The notes: generated from the sequence alone by a model not told the origin. Shown: positions 30,962-42,306, counted from the stretch's first letter. The stretch is 64,000 nt of DNA from Deinococcus aerius (GCF_002897375.1 NZ_BFAG01000016.1:55953-119952); one strand, 5' to 3'. Numbers and translations are program-made.

Positions 30962-32050
30962 ATGACCACCCCCCTTCACCCCGACCTCGCCGCCCTGATC
31001 GCTGCCACCGGACCCGCCGACCCCGCCGCCATGCGCTCGGCTCGCGAGCGGCAGGCCCAGCTCACCAAGCCCACGGGGGCGCTCGGCGACCTGGAGGAAC
31101 TGGCGGTGCGGCTCGCCGGGGTGTTCAGGACCGAGAAGCCGTGGCCGCGCGGGGTGGCGGTCCTCGTGGCGGCGGGGGACCACGGGGTGGCGGCGGGGGG
31201 CGTGAGCGCCTACCCGCCCGAGGTGACGCCCGCGATGGTGGCGAACTTCCTGGCCGACACGGACGCGGGGCCGGGCGGGGCCGCCGTGAACGCCATCGCC
31301 CGCACGGTGGGGGCGCGGGTGTACGTGATGGACGCGGGGGTGAACGCGGAGCTGCCCGGCCACCCCCGGCTGGTGCGGGCGGCGGTGCGCCGGGGCACCC
31401 GCGACCTGCGCCGCGAGCCCGCCATGACCCGGGAGGAAACCGAGGCCCTGATTCTGGCGGGGGCGGCCCTGGCCCGCCGGGCCACCCAGGAGGGCGCCGA
31501 CCTGCTCGTTCCCGGCGAGATGGGAATCGGGAACACCACGCCCGCCGCCGCCCTCACCGCCCGGCTGCTGGACCTCGACCCTGTGGAAGTGACGGGGCGG
31601 GGCACCGGGGTGGACGACGAAACGCTGGCCCGCAAGGTGGGGGCCGTGAGGGAGGCGCTGGGCCGGAACGGGAGTGACCCCAGCGACCCCCTCGGCGTCC
31701 TCGCCGACCTGGGCGGCTACGAGATCGCGGCGATGCTGGGGATGATGCTCCAGGCCGCCGCCTCCCGGCGCGCCGTCATCCTCGACGGCTTCGTGGAGGG
31801 CTCTGCGGCGCTCGTCGGGGTGGCCCTCGCGCCGCACCTCCGGGACTTCCTCTTTGCGGCGGGCGAGTGCGCCGAGATCGGGCACGCGGCGCAGCTCGCC
31901 CACCTGGGCCTGAAACCGATGTTCCGCCTGGGTCTGCGGCTGGGCGAGGGGACGGGCGGCGTGCTGGCGGCACCGCTACTCCTCTCCGCGGCGGCCACCC
32001 TGCGCGAGATGCGGACTTTCGCCGAGGCAGGGGTGCCGGGCGGGGTGTAG
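30962..32050 (+). CDS. cobT: Nicotinate-nucleotide-dimethylbenzimidazole phosphoribosyltransferase
   Basis: 362 aa. The active-site loop GEMGIGNTTPAAAL and C-terminal LGLRLGEGTG (with the catalytic Glu region) identify CobT. It makes alpha-ribazole phosphate for the lower ligand of cobalamin. An ATG follows a ribosome site (AAGGAG). It is in an operon with cobU; cobS and the phosphatase lie 3.3 kb further on the opposite strand. Confidence 0.94.
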   Translation: MTTPLHPDLAALIAATGPADPAAMRSARERQAQLTKPTGALGDLEELAVRLAGVFRTEKPWPRGVAVLVAAGDHGVAAGGVSAYPPEVTPAMVANFLADTDAGPGGAAVNAIARTVGARVYVMDAGVNAELPGHPRLVRAAVRRGTRDLRREPAMTREETEALILAGAALARRATQEGADLLVPGEMGIGNTTPAAALTARLLDLDPVEVTGRGTGVDDETLARKVGAVREALGRNGSDPSDPLGVLADLGGYEIAAMLGMMLQAAASRRAVILDGFVEGSAALVGVALAPHLRDFLFAAGECAEIGHAAQLAHLGLKPMFRLGLRLGEGTGGVLAAPLLLSAAATLREMRTFAEAGVPGGV

Positions 32051-32063
32051 CGGAGGGGACGAC

Positions 32064-34221
32064 CTACCGGGGCCGCGGGAGTTCCCCGGGCTCGCCGCGC
32101 AGGGCACGCTCGCGGGCCAGGTAGGCCGGAACGTCCCCCGCGGCCAGGGGCCGGGAGAGCAGGTAGCCCTGTGCGTAGTCGCAGCCGAGATCGCGGAGCC
32201 GCTCATGCTGGGCCGGGGTCTCGATGCCCCCTCGGCGACCACCCGCAGCCTCAGGTTCTTCGCCATCTGGATGATGGTGCGCACGAGTTCCGTGCTCTCC
32301 CCGTTGCCCGTCATGCGGTGGACGAAGGAGCGGTCGATCTTGGGGGTGTCCACCGGGTAGAACTGGAGGTCGCCCAGCGAGGAGTACCCGGTGCCGAAGT
32401 CGTCGAGGGAGAGGCCCACCCCCAGCTCGCGGATGCGAGCGAGGGTCTCGCCGATGGTCTGCGAATGCTCCAGCAGCACGCCCTCGGTGATCTCCAGCCT
32501 GAGGGCGCGGGGGTCGAAGCCCAGGTCACCCAGCACCCCCGCGAGCGAGGTGTACACGTCGGGCGCCGCGAAGTGCCGCCCGGAGAAGTGGACGCACAGC
32601 TCGGGGGGCACCCCCCCGGGCCGCCGCCACGCGAGCACCTGCGCGCACGCCCCGCGCAGCACCTAGCGGTCGAGGTCGAGGATCAGCCCGGTCTCCTCGG
32701 CCAGGTCGATGAACCCGGCGGGGGGAGCAGGCCGCGAACGGGATGCTGCCGGCGCACGAGCGCCTCGAACCCCACCGTGCGCCCCGAGGCGAGCGCCACG
32801 ATGGGCTGGTAAAGCACGCGCAGCTCCCCCTGGCGGATGGCCCGCCGCAGGTCCCGCTCCGGGTGGGTGCGGTCCACGGCCTGCTCGCGCATCTCGGGCG
32901 TGAACTCCTGGTAGCCCGCCCCGCCGCGCGCCTTGGCCCGGTCCATGGCGATGTCCGCGTCGCGCAGCACGGCGGTCGCCGACTCGTACCTCGGGCCGCC
33001 GAACACCAGCCCGATGCTCGCCGAGACGAGCAGTTCGTGCTCCTGCACCCCGAAGGGCTGGCGCCGCGCCGTTCCGACGCGCCCCGCGACCCCCCGGGCG
33101 TACTCCCCGTTCCCCAGCGGTTCGAGCAGCAGGGTGAACTCGTCCCCGCCCAGCCGGGTGACCGTGTCCGTGGGGCGCAGCTCGGCCCGCAGCCGCCCCG
33201 CCAGGGCGACGAGCAGCGCGTCCCCCGCTGGGTGCCCCAGCGAGTCGCTGATCACCTTGAAGCGGTCGGTGTCCAGGAACAGCACCGCGAAGCCGGACCC
33301 GTTCGGCTCCCGGGCGCGGGCGAGCGCCTGCTCCAATCGGTCGCGCCGCAGGGCGAGGTTGGACAGGCCGGTCAGGGCGTCGTGGAGGGCGTCGTGTTGC
33401 AGCCTGCGGTTGGCCGTCTCCAGCTCGCGGTTGAGCCCCGCCAGCTCTCCAGGGCCTGCTTGCAGTCGGTGATGTCCAGGCCGTAGCCGGTGGCGAGGTC
33501 CAGCTCCCCCCGCCGCCGAGGACACCGGGTTCAGGCAGCGCAGCATGGGCCGAACGCGGCCGTCCGGCAGGGTGAACTGCTCCCCTCACAGAAGATCGGC
33601 CCCCGCTGCCGCACCGCCGCCTGGAACCGCTCGCGGCGGTTCTGCGCCAGGGTGGGCGAAAACCCGCGGTGGGCGCAGTATTCAAAGTCGTCCCGGCCGA
33701 TCACCCAGGCGCGAATCTCGTCGTTGGCGATGGCGCTGGGGTTGCAAAACAGGTAGCGCTGCTGGCGGTCGAACACGGCGAGCGGGGCGGGCACCGCGTT
33801 CAGGACCGTCTCGTACGAGCGGTCACGCTCCTCCAGCGCCTCGGTCTTTCGCTGACGCTCGGTGATGTCCGTGCAGGCGAGGATGCACCCCCCAATCCCG
33901 CCGTCCTCGCCCCGTGACGGGTACAGGTGCGCGAGCATGAGGCGCGCCGAGCCGTCCGGGAGGCGGACCTCCAAGTCGATGCCCTCCAGCACCTCGCCCC
34001 CCAGGACCCGGTCGGTCCACTCGGCCAGCCGCGCCGCCTGCGCCGGGGGACACAGGGACCCGGCGAGTCCCCGACCGCCCGGTGGTGCCAGGAGGCCAGC
34101 GTCTCGGCGGGGAGCTCGGGGCGTCCAGCGCGGCCAGAAAGGCGCGCCACTCCCCGGCGCCGGGGGGCGAACCCGCGCTCAGCCCCAGGCGGCCAAGGTG
34201 GCGTTGAACCTCGGTCGGCAC
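32064..34221 (-). pseudogene. Decayed PAS-PAS-GGDEF-EAL cyclic-di-GMP protein
   Basis: Read from about 34221 down, remnants follow in order: a PAS-like region, a second PAS (CTDITERQRKTEALEE), a GGDEF domain (RLGGDEF at 33150 region) and an EAL domain (FEALVR, LEITEG, DDFGTGYSSL, KIDRSF, VVAEG). The frame is broken at least five times: shifts near 34140, 33585, 33505-33450 and 32740, an in-frame TAG replacing Trp at 32663-32665 (LDR*VLRG), and a shift in a run of five G near 32230. It would have made or broken c-di-GMP. It is a pseudogene unless these are sequencing errors. Confidence 0.8.
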
Positions 34222-34438
34222 GAGTCAGGCTAGGCCAGGGGCTCTTACACCGCGCTTGCGGGCAGCGTCGGGCGGGGGGAAGGTCAATGGCGCTCCCCCT
34301 CCCGCCCGGCTCAGCGGTGGGGGCGGCCCCCGGAGGGGAGGTGGAACTCGGCCCGCCGTCGGCGTCCTGTCCCCCCCGCCGAGAAGCTCGCCATCCCGCG
34401 CCCACAGCGCCCTCTCTGCATCGTCCTGTTCGGCCCAC

Positions 34439-35233
34439 TCACGGCGCGCCGCCCGCCCGTCCCGGTGCAGCCGAGAAGGTGGCGACGACGGGGGCGTGGT
34501 CCGAGGGCCGCTCGTGCCGCCGGGGCTCCGGGTCCACCGTGCAGGCCCGGCACTCGGCCGCCAGCGTCGCCGACACGAGGATGTGGTCGATCCTCAACCC
34601 CCAGTTGCGGGCAAAGGCCAGCCGCCCGTAGTTCCACCAGCTAAACACCCGCTCAGGCTGCTCGAACAGCCGGAAGGCGTCGTGCAGCCCCAGGCCCAGC
34701 AGGGCGCGGAAGGCCTCCCGCTCGGGTTCACTCACGAGGACCTGTCCCTCCCAGCGCCCCGGGCTGTGGACATCCCGGTCCTCGGGCGCGACGTTGAAGT
34801 CGCCGACCACCGCCAGCCGCTCATGGGCGCCCAGTTCACCGCGCAGCCACTCGCGCACGGCGGCCAGCCACTCCAGCTTGTAGGCGTACTTGGGCGAGCC
34901 GACCTCCTGCCCGTTGGGCACGTACAGGCAGACCACCCGGACTCCGCCCACCGTCGCCGCGATCACCCGGCGCTGCTCGTCCTCCAGGCCCGGCACGCCG
35001 ACCTGCACGTCCCCCGGCGGCAGCCGGGAGAGGAGCGCGACCCCGTTGTAGGTCTTCTGGCCCGAGAACGCCGCCGAGTAGCCCAGCGCCTCAAAGTCAG
35101 CGGCGGGAAAGCGGTGGTCCTCCAGCTTGGTCTCCTGGAGGGCCAGCACGTCGGGACCCTGGCCCTCCAGCCAGGCGAGCACCTGCGGCAGGCGCACGTT
35201 CAGGGAGTTGACGTTCCAGGTGGCGACCTTCAC
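34439..35233 (-). CDS. xth: Exodeoxyribonuclease III
   Basis: 264 aa from a GTG. Motifs of the exonuclease III family: [40 protein letters not shown], the LRIDHILVS strand and PSDHAPVV with the catalytic Asp-His. It cleaves abasic sites and degrades 3' ends in base-excision repair. I use the GTG before KVATWNVN rather than an in-frame ATG 20 codons upstream that adds a basic stretch. Confidence 0.95.
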   Translation of the reverse strand: MKVATWNVNSLNVRLPQVLAWLEGQGPDVLALQETKLEDHRFPAADFEALGYSAAFSGQKTYNGVALLSRLPPGDVQVGVPGLEDEQRRVIAATVGGVRVVCLYVPNGQEVGSPKYAYKLEWLAAVREWLRGELGAHERLAVVGDFNVAPEDRDVHSPGRWEGQVLVSEPEREAFRALLGLGLHDAFRLFEQPERVFSWWNYGRLAFARNWGLRIDHILVSATLAAECRACTVDPEPRRHERPSDHAPVVATFSAAPGRAGGAP

Positions 35234-35300
35234 CGGAACCCGCCGGGAAGGTGTGCGGAAATGGGGGCGGTCAGCATGGGGGGATGATGGCACGGCCCCC

Positions 35301-35877
35301 TCACCTGGCCTCCCCCAGCACCGTGAGTCGCGTCAGCCACCAGTCCTCCCCCGCCCGCCCCAGCGTGGCGATTCCACCCGGCCTTATCTCCGCCGCCCGC
35401 AGGCCCACGGTGAGGCGCAGGGCGGCCAGGATCACGCCCGCGTGGGTGAAGGCGGCCACCTCAGCCGTGCCAGGAAGGCTGTTCAACCAGGTGTCAATGC
35501 GTGCGTGAAAGCCGCGCCCCGTCTCTCCCCCGGGTGGCCCCAGGTTTGCGCCCGGGTCGGCCAGACCGTCGATCCAACCCCGCGGCGCCTCCCCGAACTC
35601 CGCCTCCAGCTCGGACCAGGTGCGGCCCGCCATGACCCCGAACCGCGCCTCCGTGAGGGCGGGGATGGGGATGGCCTGCGGGAATCCGGCCAGCGCGGCG
35701 GTTTGCCGGGCACGGAGGCTGGGGGAGGTGAGGGCGAGGACCCCCGGGGGCAGACGGAGGGAGGCGGCCAGCGTTCGGCCTAGCTCTGAGAGCGGCGCGT
35801 CCTCCCCCTCACGCGGGTAGCGCCGCTCGGCGTTGGGCGGGGTGGGCCGCGTGGCGAACGAGGTGCAGGGTCAGCAC
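35301..35877 (-). pseudogene. cobC: Frameshifted CobC-like histidine phosphatase
   Basis: The start is a GTG overlapping the cobS stop, giving [10 protein letters not shown] (RH of the phosphatase RHG motif), but the frame then stops after 22 codons. Removing one G near the ninth codon restores [23 protein letters not shown] and continues to the intact C-terminal part ([30 protein letters not shown] with the second catalytic His). The family removes the phosphate of alpha-ribazole or cobalamin phosphate. The shift is a single base, so a sequencing error or a recent mutation are both possible. Confidence 0.7.
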
Positions 35878-36617
35878 GGTGGGCGGCCCCAGGCGAAGGC
35901 ACCCAGCGCCAGGAGTTCCCCCGTCACGATCAGCAGCCCGTACACGTCCCCGCTCAGCCCGCCCCCCAGCCGGGAGGCCGCGAACCGGGCGGCGAGCAGC
36001 ACCCCGGCGAGGGCGGCGAGCGCGGCCACCCACGCCCCCGGCAGCAGCAGGGCGGGCAGGGCGAGGAGGAGGGCGGCGCCCCAGCGCCCCTCGCGCGAGC
36101 GGGCCCCCAGCGACTCCTCCCGCGCCGCCGGGTAGAGGTTCATGGGCACGAGGACGAGCAGCCGCGCGACCACCGCCGCGACGAGGGGGGCGAAGGCGGG
36201 CAGCCCCGCCCCGAGCAGGCTCCAGAGAATGAGCAGTGCCAGCACGCCCGTCGCCAGCCCGAAGGCCCCCACATGCACGTCGCGCAGGATCTCCAGCCGC
36301 CGCGCCGGGCTCTTCACGGCGAAGAGGGCGTCCGCGCTGTCCACCAGTCCGTCGAAGTGCAGCATCCCCGTGACGGCCAGCCACGCGCCCACCGCGAGGG
36401 CCGCCCGCACTCCATCCGGCAGGGGGAGGGGGAGCCACAGGCTGAACGCGACGAGCCCGCCCACCGCGTACCCCGCCAGCGGGTAGTAGGCGCTCGCCCG
36501 CGCGAAATCCCCCGCCCGCACCTCCCCGACGTGGGGCAGCGGCAGGGTGGTCAGGAACGTGAGGGCGAGGTGCGCGGCGTCCAGTTGCCGTCGCCAGCGG
36601 GGGCGGGGGTCGGTCAC
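35871..36617 (-). CDS. cobS: Cobalamin synthase (adenosylcobinamide-GDP ribazoletransferase)
   Basis: 248 aa, multi-spanning (about six hydrophobic segments). The conserved Asp-rich motif appears as [15 protein letters not shown] near residues 87-100. It joins adenosyl-GDP-cobinamide to alpha-ribazole in the membrane. A GTG start is used. It overlaps the cobC-like pseudogene, and its partners cobU and cobT lie 4-6 kb away on the other strand. Confidence 0.93.
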   Translation of the reverse strand: MTDPRPRWRRQLDAAHLALTFLTTLPLPHVGEVRAGDFARASAYYPLAGYAVGGLVAFSLWLPLPLPDGVRAALAVGAWLAVTGMLHFDGLVDSADALFAVKSPARRLEILRDVHVGAFGLATGVLALLILWSLLGAGLPAFAPLVAAVVARLLVLVPMNLYPAAREESLGARSREGRWGAALLLALPALLLPGAWVAALAALAGVLLAARFAASRLGGGLSGDVYGLLIVTGELLALGAFAWGRPPC

Positions 36618-36653
36618 ACCCCGGATGGTCGCACAGATGGCGGGAGGTCCGGC

Positions 36654-37334
36654 CTACCGCCCGGGGCGCCCCTCCCCATGCACCTGCACCTGCGCGGCCA
36701 CGCCCAGCGCCAGCGTGAGGAGCTGCTCCCCCGGCAGGATGACCGTGAGCGTGCCGAGCGCGGCGTCCACCCGGCGCAGCGTGACGACTACCCCGGGCGT
36801 CAGGCCCGCCGTCACCAGCGCCCGCAGGCCCGCGGCGTCGGTATCCGGGACGCGGGACACGGTCGCCCCTTCCCCCGGCGCGAGCTGCGTCAGGCGGCGC
36901 TCGGCCCGGGACGGCACCTCGCCCGCGAGCGTCGGGATGGGGTCGCCGTGCGGGTCGTGGGTGGGGTCCCCCAGCCAGGCGGCGATGCGCGCCTCCAGCC
37001 GCTCGGAAAGGGCGTGTTCCAGCCGCTCGGCCTCCTCGTGGACCTCGTCGAGGGGCACGCCCAGTGCCCGGTGCAGGAAGAGTTCGAGGAGGCGGTGGTG
37101 GCGCAGCACCTCCAGCGCGACCCTTTGGCCCTCGGCGGTCAGGCTGGCCCCCTGGTACGGCGCGTGCGCCACCAGCCCCTGCTCGCTGAGCTTGCGCAGC
37201 ATCCCGGTCGCGCTCGCGGGCACCACCCCCAGCGCGTCGGCGAGCGCCTGCGTGTTCACCTTGCCGCGCTGCCCCAGCAGGTACAGATGCTTGAGGTAGT
37301 CCTCGGCGGAGGGGGAGAGCACGCGGGCCGTCAT
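36654..37334 (-). CDS. DtxR/MntR-family metal-dependent transcription regulator
   Basis: 226 aa. The N-terminal winged helix reads [29 protein letters not shown], then the metal-binding/dimerisation region [32 protein letters not shown] (His and Glu ligands), and a C-terminal SH3-like FeoA domain. It likely senses Mn(II) or Fe(II). A 10-bp palindrome ATAAGCTTAT covers its start codon (37333-37342) and may be its own operator. No metal transporter gene is adjacent. Confidence 0.9.
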   Translation of the reverse strand: MTARVLSPSAEDYLKHLYLLGQRGKVNTQALADALGVVPASATGMLRKLSEQGLVAHAPYQGASLTAEGQRVALEVLRHHRLLELFLHRALGVPLDEVHEEAERLEHALSERLEARIAAWLGDPTHDPHGDPIPTLAGEVPSRAERRLTQLAPGEGATVSRVPDTDAAGLRALVTAGLTPGVVVTLRRVDAALGTLTVILPGEQLLTLALGVAAQVQVHGEGRPGR

Positions 37335-37662
37335 AAGCTTATTTTAGGCGGAACGAAAAGAGGGCGGGCAAGCCGGAGGTGAGGCAGTTTGTGATGGCGG
37401 GCGGCCAGGATCGCCGCACGGCCGCGGGGTGGGCACGGCGACCCCTCTGCGGCGCAGACCCGCGGGCCACCTCCCCTGGGGGAGGCAACAACCTCCGGTT
37501 CCTGGAGGGCCGGGGCCGTCCCTGGCCCCCCAACACCCCCTCCAGCGTCCTCTCCCCGGGCTGGCAGGACCCTCCGGCGAGGGCTTTGCCGTCCCCCCAC
37601 CGTCCATCCAGTCCGCGCGGAACTTTTTCGAAAGTCCCGGCCTCCTACCCTGTGAGGCAGCC
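37335..37662. other. 328-base gap with an ECF-type promoter at its right end
   Basis: Most of this gap shows no recognised gene. Its end carries GGAACTT (37619-37625), an 18-base spacer and TCCTAC (37643-37648), which resembles ECF sigma promoters (-35 GGAACTT). The promoter sits 14 bases before the sigma factor start, suggesting autoregulation. Confidence 0.5.
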
Positions 37663-38207
<545 letters not shown>

Positions 38208-38211
<4 letters not shown>

Positions 38212-38486
38212 ACGATCACGAACTGGACACCCTCTTCGCCCAGGCCCGGCAAGAGACGCCCGAGGACGCGGGGGCCGCCGAACGGTTCCTCGCCCGGCAC
38301 CGGGCGGAAGGGGCCCAGGCGAGCCCGGCCATCCTCCCCCGGCGGCACGCCCACCCCTTGCGCTGGCCGCTCCTCATCGGCTGCGGCGCCCTGCTCACCG
38401 GCGCGTTCGTGTTGCGCCCCGCACCGGCGCTCCCCGCCAGCGCTGCCTACGATGCCTACCAGGCGGCCCTGGGCGACGGCTGGTAA
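38208..38486 (+). CDS. Putative membrane-anchored anti-sigma factor
   Basis: 92 aa. A cytoplasmic N-terminal half (1-50) is followed by one hydrophobic helix at about 54-74 and a short outer tail. Overlapping ATGA with the ECF sigma gene suggests it is that factor's regulator. A zinc-finger anti-sigma motif (HxxxCxxC) is absent, so this is by context and topology only. Confidence 0.6.
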
Positions 38487-38508
38487 GTCGTCTCCGGCCA
38501 AAAGAAAA

Positions 38509-38526
38509 CCCCCGCCGCAGCGGGGG
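38509..38526. terminator. Bidirectional terminator between the anti-sigma-like gene and a small gene
   Basis: CCCCCGC-CGCA-GCGGGGG is a perfect 7-bp stem. On the minus strand it is followed by TTTTCTTTT, and on the plus strand by CAAAAAGTTCTTTT, so it best ends the minus-strand small gene. Confidence 0.8.
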
Positions 38527-38548
38527 CAAAAAGTTCTTTTGGATTCGT

Positions 38549-38752
<204 letters not shown>

Positions 38753-38815
38753 GCCATTAAGGTACTCTTCATTTCTGACAGATGCCTTAATCGTTGAACA
38801 TTTCGCGTTGAGGAG

Positions 38816-39742
38816 TCACAGCCCCTTCTCCCAGGTCACCCACATCGCCTCCGCGACGTAGCCCAGGCGGGTATTCACGCGCAGCATGGGGAGGTTCAGG
38901 ACGGTGCCTCCCGTTCCCGCGTGGGTATACCCCGCGCCCCGCGCCCAGGCCAGCGCCGACGCCTTGACGAGGGTGGCGAGGCCGCGCGAGCGGTGGGCGG
39001 GGTGGGTGACCGTCTGTTCGCTCTCCACCTCGTGGCCCCGGGGCGTCAGCCGGGTGCAGGCGACGATCCCGCCGCGGTGGCGGGCTACGAACGTAACCTC
39101 CTCCCGCTGGACCATGTCCCGCAGTTCGGTACGGGTCAGGGGATCAGGGGTCGTCGTGGGGTTGCGGGGCGCGTCCCGGACGCCCACCTCGTACAGCGCG
39201 TGCAGGGCGTCCCAATCCGCCTCCGTGGCGTCCGGGCTCAGCCGCTCGACCTCGTAGCCTTGCAGGTAGAGCCGTTCCTCCAACGGGCGGACGCGCCCAA
39301 AGTCGAACCCGCTCAGGTCCAGATGTGCCCCCCACGACTGCCAGGCGTTGCGAAAGCCCGCCGCGTGGAAGAAGCCCATCTTCTCGGGCCAGTCCTCGCG
39401 CGTCACCCCCAGGAGGCGGGTGAAGCGGCCCGGAAGCTGCGACAGGGCCGCCAGGTACAACGCCGAGAAAACTGTTCCGTCCCCCGCCAGGTCGAGCCGC
39501 AGGGCATCCGGGGTGGCCGGGCCGAAGGGGCCGAGGTGCAGGGTCGCCACAACTTCGCCACCACGTTCGGCGACGAGGCGCAGCCGCCGGGGATCAGCAC
39601 TCTCGCGGAACTGCTCTGGGGTGTAGGTCCAGTGTCCCCGCACGCCCTCCGTCACCAGCCGCGCCACCACGGGGGCATCGGCTTTTTGAAAGGGGCGCAG
39701 GACCAGGGCCATCTCCGTCGGGGCTGGGGCAAAGCCATTCAT
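38816..39742 (-). CDS. Tandem GNAT-family N-acetyltransferase
   Basis: 308 aa holding two GNAT-like halves. The C-terminal one has the acetyl-CoA motif THPAHRSRGLATLVKASA and ends in LNLPMLRVNTRLGYV; the N-terminal one is more diverged. Substrate unknown. The start could be the ATG at 39742 or a later ATG at 39712; neither has a strong ribosome site. Its 5' end faces the tkt promoter region. Confidence 0.75.
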   Translation of the reverse strand: MNGFAPAPTEMALVLRPFQKADAPVVARLVTEGVRGHWTYTPEQFRESADPRRLRLVAERGGEVVATLHLGPFGPATPDALRLDLAGDGTVFSALYLAALSQLPGRFTRLLGVTREDWPEKMGFFHAAGFRNAWQSWGAHLDLSGFDFGRVRPLEERLYLQGYEVERLSPDATEADWDALHALYEVGVRDAPRNPTTTPDPLTRTELRDMVQREEVTFVARHRGGIVACTRLTPRGHEVESEQTVTHPAHRSRGLATLVKASALAWARGAGYTHAGTGGTVLNLPMLRVNTRLGYVAEAMWVTWEKGL

Positions 39743-39903
39743 GCGGTCATGGTGGGACAGGGCGGGGCTGAAACGCGAATCCGGGAGGTACGCCAGATGG
39801 CGGAGGGATGCATATACGCCCCCTCCCCCCGGCCTGACTTCGTAGTCCCCGTCCCCTCCGCCATACACTCCAACTCATACTCAGGTCACATTCACATACT
39901 GGC

Positions 39904-39932
39904 TTGACAGAATTACGCCCATTCCGTATTCT
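39904..39932 (+). promoter_or_regulatory. Strong housekeeping promoter for tkt
   Basis: TTGACA (39904-39909), a 17-base spacer and TATTCT (39927-39932) match the sigma-70-type consensus. An inverted repeat CATTCCG / CGGAATG flanks the -10 and could bind a regulator. It lies about 190 bases before the tkt start, leaving a long leader. Confidence 0.8.
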
Positions 39933-39939
39933 GTTCTTA

Positions 39940-40125
39940 CCGGAATGGAAGCGCCGCGGAGTGCTTGTTGCCCAGCCCGGAGGGAGCCGAGAGCCCCCAA
40001 CCTTTTCTTCAGACCATGCCCCTGCCTGTTTCCGGTGGGGGCATGTGCCTTTGGGGAGATTTGTCTGGTCTGGGAGTGAAGACAGACCGAAAGGGTCTCT
40101 TTGGTGTGGGGATTACACTGGCCGC
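39940..40125 (+). promoter_or_regulatory. Structured tkt leader with mutually exclusive pairings
   Basis: About 185 nt between promoter and ATG. CATGCCCC (40015-40022) pairs with GGGGCATG (40038-40045). CAGAC at 40010-40014 can pair with GTCTG at 40068-40072, while CAGACC at 40083-40088 can pair either with GGTCTG (40067-40072) or with GGGTCT (40093-40098). These alternatives recall a switch or attenuator. The region also reads open in frame with tkt but contains the promoter, so it is not coding. No known riboswitch class matches. Confidence 0.6.
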
Positions 40126-42117
40126 ATGACCGCGATAGAGCAGCAACAGAGCGTGGACCAGCTCAGCGTGAACACCATCCGCACGCTGTCCATCGATGCC
40201 GTGCAGCAGGCCAACAGCGGGCACCCCGGCGCGCCGCTGGGAGCCGCCCCGATGGCCTACGTGCTGTGGCAGCGCTTTCTGCGTCACAACCCGAAAAATC
40301 CCGAGTGGGCCGGGCGTGACCGCTTCGTGCTGTCGGCGGGGCACGCCTCCATGCTGATCTACTCGCTGCTGCACCTGACCGGGTACGACATGCCGCTTGA
40401 CGACCTCAAGCGCTTTCGCCAGTGGGGCAGCAAGACGCCGGGCCACCCCGAGTTCTTCCACACCAAGGGGCTGGACGCCACGACGGGACCGCTCGGTCAG
40501 GGCGCGGCGATGACCGTCGGCATGGCGATGGCCGAACACCACCTCGCCGCCCGCTACAACCGCGAGGGCTTTCCGGTCTTCGACAACTACGTGTACTCCA
40601 TCCTGGGCGACGGCGACCTTCAGGAGGGCGTGAACCACGAGTCGGCGGCGCTCGCCGGGCACCTCCGCTTAGGCAAGCTAATCTGGCTCCACGACGACAA
40701 CTCGGTGCAGCTCGACACCGCCACCGACAAGGCCGAGTCGGAGGACACCGCCGAGCGTTACCGCGCCTACGGCTGGGAGGTGCTGCGCGTCGAGGACGGC
40801 AACAACCTGGGCGAGATCGAGGCGGCGATCCGGCAGGCGCGCGAGAACCTGGACCAGCCCACCCTGATCCAGGTCCGCACCATCATCGGCTTCGGCAGCC
40901 CCCGGGCGGGCACGAGCAAGGCGCACGGCGAGCCGCTGGGCGCGGAGGGCGTGGCCGCGACCAAGGCTGCGTTGGGCTGGACCTACCCCCCCTTCACGGT
41001 GCCCGACGAGGTGCGCCAGCACATGGACGCGACTGGGCGCGGCGCCGGGTACGAGGCCGAGTGGCAGGCCATGTTTGGCCGCTACCGGGAGGCGTACCCC
41101 GACCTCGCCGCCGAGGTCATGGCCCTGCTGAAGCGCGAGTTGCCCGGGAACCTGGAAGCCGCCCTCCCCACCTTCGAGCCCGGCGGCAAGGGCATCGCCA
41201 CCCGCAACGCGAGCGGGGAGGTCATCAACGCGCTGGCGAAGGTCGTGCCTGGCCTGCTCGGCGGCAGCGCCGACCTCAGCGGCAGCACGAAGACCACGAT
41301 CAAGGACGGCGGCGAGCTGATGCCCGGCCACTACGAGGGCCGCAACATCTACTTCGGCGTGCGCGAGTTCGGGATGGCCGCCGCCGGGAACGGCCTCGCG
41401 CTGTACGGCGGCCCACGTCCCCTCGTGGGCACCTTCCTGGTTTTCGCCGATTACCTCAAGCCCGCCTTCCGCCTCTCGGCGATCCAGATGCAGCCCGTCA
41501 CCTACGTGCTGACCCACGACTCCATCGGCCTGGGCGAGGACGGCCCCACCCACCAGCCCATCGAGCAGCTCGCCATGCTGCGCGCGGTTCCGAATGCCCG
41601 CGTCATCCGCCCCGCCGACGCGAACGAGACGGCGGCGGCGTGGCTGATGGCCCTGGAACACGGCACCGGCCCCACGGCGCTGGCGCTGTCCCGCCAGGAC
41701 CTCCCCGTGCTGCCCCGCAACATCGAGGGCGTGAAGAAGGGGGCCTACGTCGCCCGGGATGCCGAGAACCCCCGGGTCATCCTGATCGCCTCGGGCTCGG
41801 AGGTCAGCCTGGCCCTCGACGCGGCCGAAGCGCTCGCCGGGGAGGGGGTCGCCGCCCGCGTCGTCTCCATGCCCTGCATGGAAGTTTTCCGCGAGCAGGA
41901 GAAGACCTACCGCGACTCGGTGCTCACCCCCGGCGTGAAGCGGGTGGCCATCGAGGCCGCGGCCAAGCAGCCCTGGTACGAGTGGGTCGGCTCGGACGGC
42001 GCCGTGATCGGCATGGAGACCTTCGGCGCCTCCGCCCCCGCGAAGGTGCTGTTCGAGAAGTTCGGCTTCAGCGTGCCGCACGTGGCCGAGGTGGTGCGGG
42101 GCGTTCTCGGCCAGTAG
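40126..42117 (+). CDS. tkt: Transketolase
   Basis: 663 aa, typical. Motifs: [18 protein letters not shown] near the N-terminus, the ThDP motif [12 protein letters not shown], and a second domain with the [12 protein letters not shown] motif. It moves two-carbon units between sugar phosphates in the pentose phosphate pathway. The ATG before [12 protein letters not shown] is used; upstream codons cover the promoter and leader. A weak ribosome site suggests control by the leader. Confidence 0.96.
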   Translation: MTAIEQQQSVDQLSVNTIRTLSIDAVQQANSGHPGAPLGAAPMAYVLWQRFLRHNPKNPEWAGRDRFVLSAGHASMLIYSLLHLTGYDMPLDDLKRFRQWGSKTPGHPEFFHTKGLDATTGPLGQGAAMTVGMAMAEHHLAARYNREGFPVFDNYVYSILGDGDLQEGVNHESAALAGHLRLGKLIWLHDDNSVQLDTATDKAESEDTAERYRAYGWEVLRVEDGNNLGEIEAAIRQARENLDQPTLIQVRTIIGFGSPRAGTSKAHGEPLGAEGVAATKAALGWTYPPFTVPDEVRQHMDATGRGAGYEAEWQAMFGRYREAYPDLAAEVMALLKRELPGNLEAALPTFEPGGKGIATRNASGEVINALAKVVPGLLGGSADLSGSTKTTIKDGGELMPGHYEGRNIYFGVREFGMAAAGNGLALYGGPRPLVGTFLVFADYLKPAFRLSAIQMQPVTYVLTHDSIGLGEDGPTHQPIEQLAMLRAVPNARVIRPADANETAAAWLMALEHGTGPTALALSRQDLPVLPRNIEGVKKGAYVARDAENPRVILIASGSEVSLALDAAEALAGEGVAARVVSMPCMEVFREQEKTYRDSVLTPGVKRVAIEAAAKQPWYEWVGSDGAVIGMETFGASAPAKVLFEKFGFSVPHVAEVVRGVLGQ

Positions 42118-42127
42118 CGAGGGGGTG

Positions 42128-42164
42128 AGGAGGGCCCGCTTTCCCGGTGGAGGCGGGTCCTCCT
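42128..42164 (+). terminator. Intrinsic-type hairpin after tkt
   Basis: AGGAGGGCCCGC (42128-42139) pairs with GCGGGTCCTCCT (42153-42164) with one G-T pair, followed by GCTCTTTC. It begins 10 bases after the tkt stop. Confidence 0.65.
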
Positions 42165-42306
42165 GCTCTTTCAGCCGAGGTCGTATAAAGGCCGAGTTGT
42201 GCTGGATGTTCGGACACCTTCACAAGCCGTGGCCGGCCTTCACCCCTCCTCAAAGATGTGATCCGGTCGGCCTTACCGCCGGGGTCCGGGTGTGAGATTG
42301 ACGACC

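Noticed and set aside
39904..40125. A 74-codon in-frame N-terminal extension of transketolase
   Set aside because: It covers the TTGACA/TATTCT promoter and the hairpins, and homologous transketolases begin near the ATG at 40126.
39940..40125. A thiamine pyrophosphate (THI-box) riboswitch before tkt
   Set aside because: The conserved CTGAGA and ACC(C)TTTGAACCTGAT-like cores are absent.
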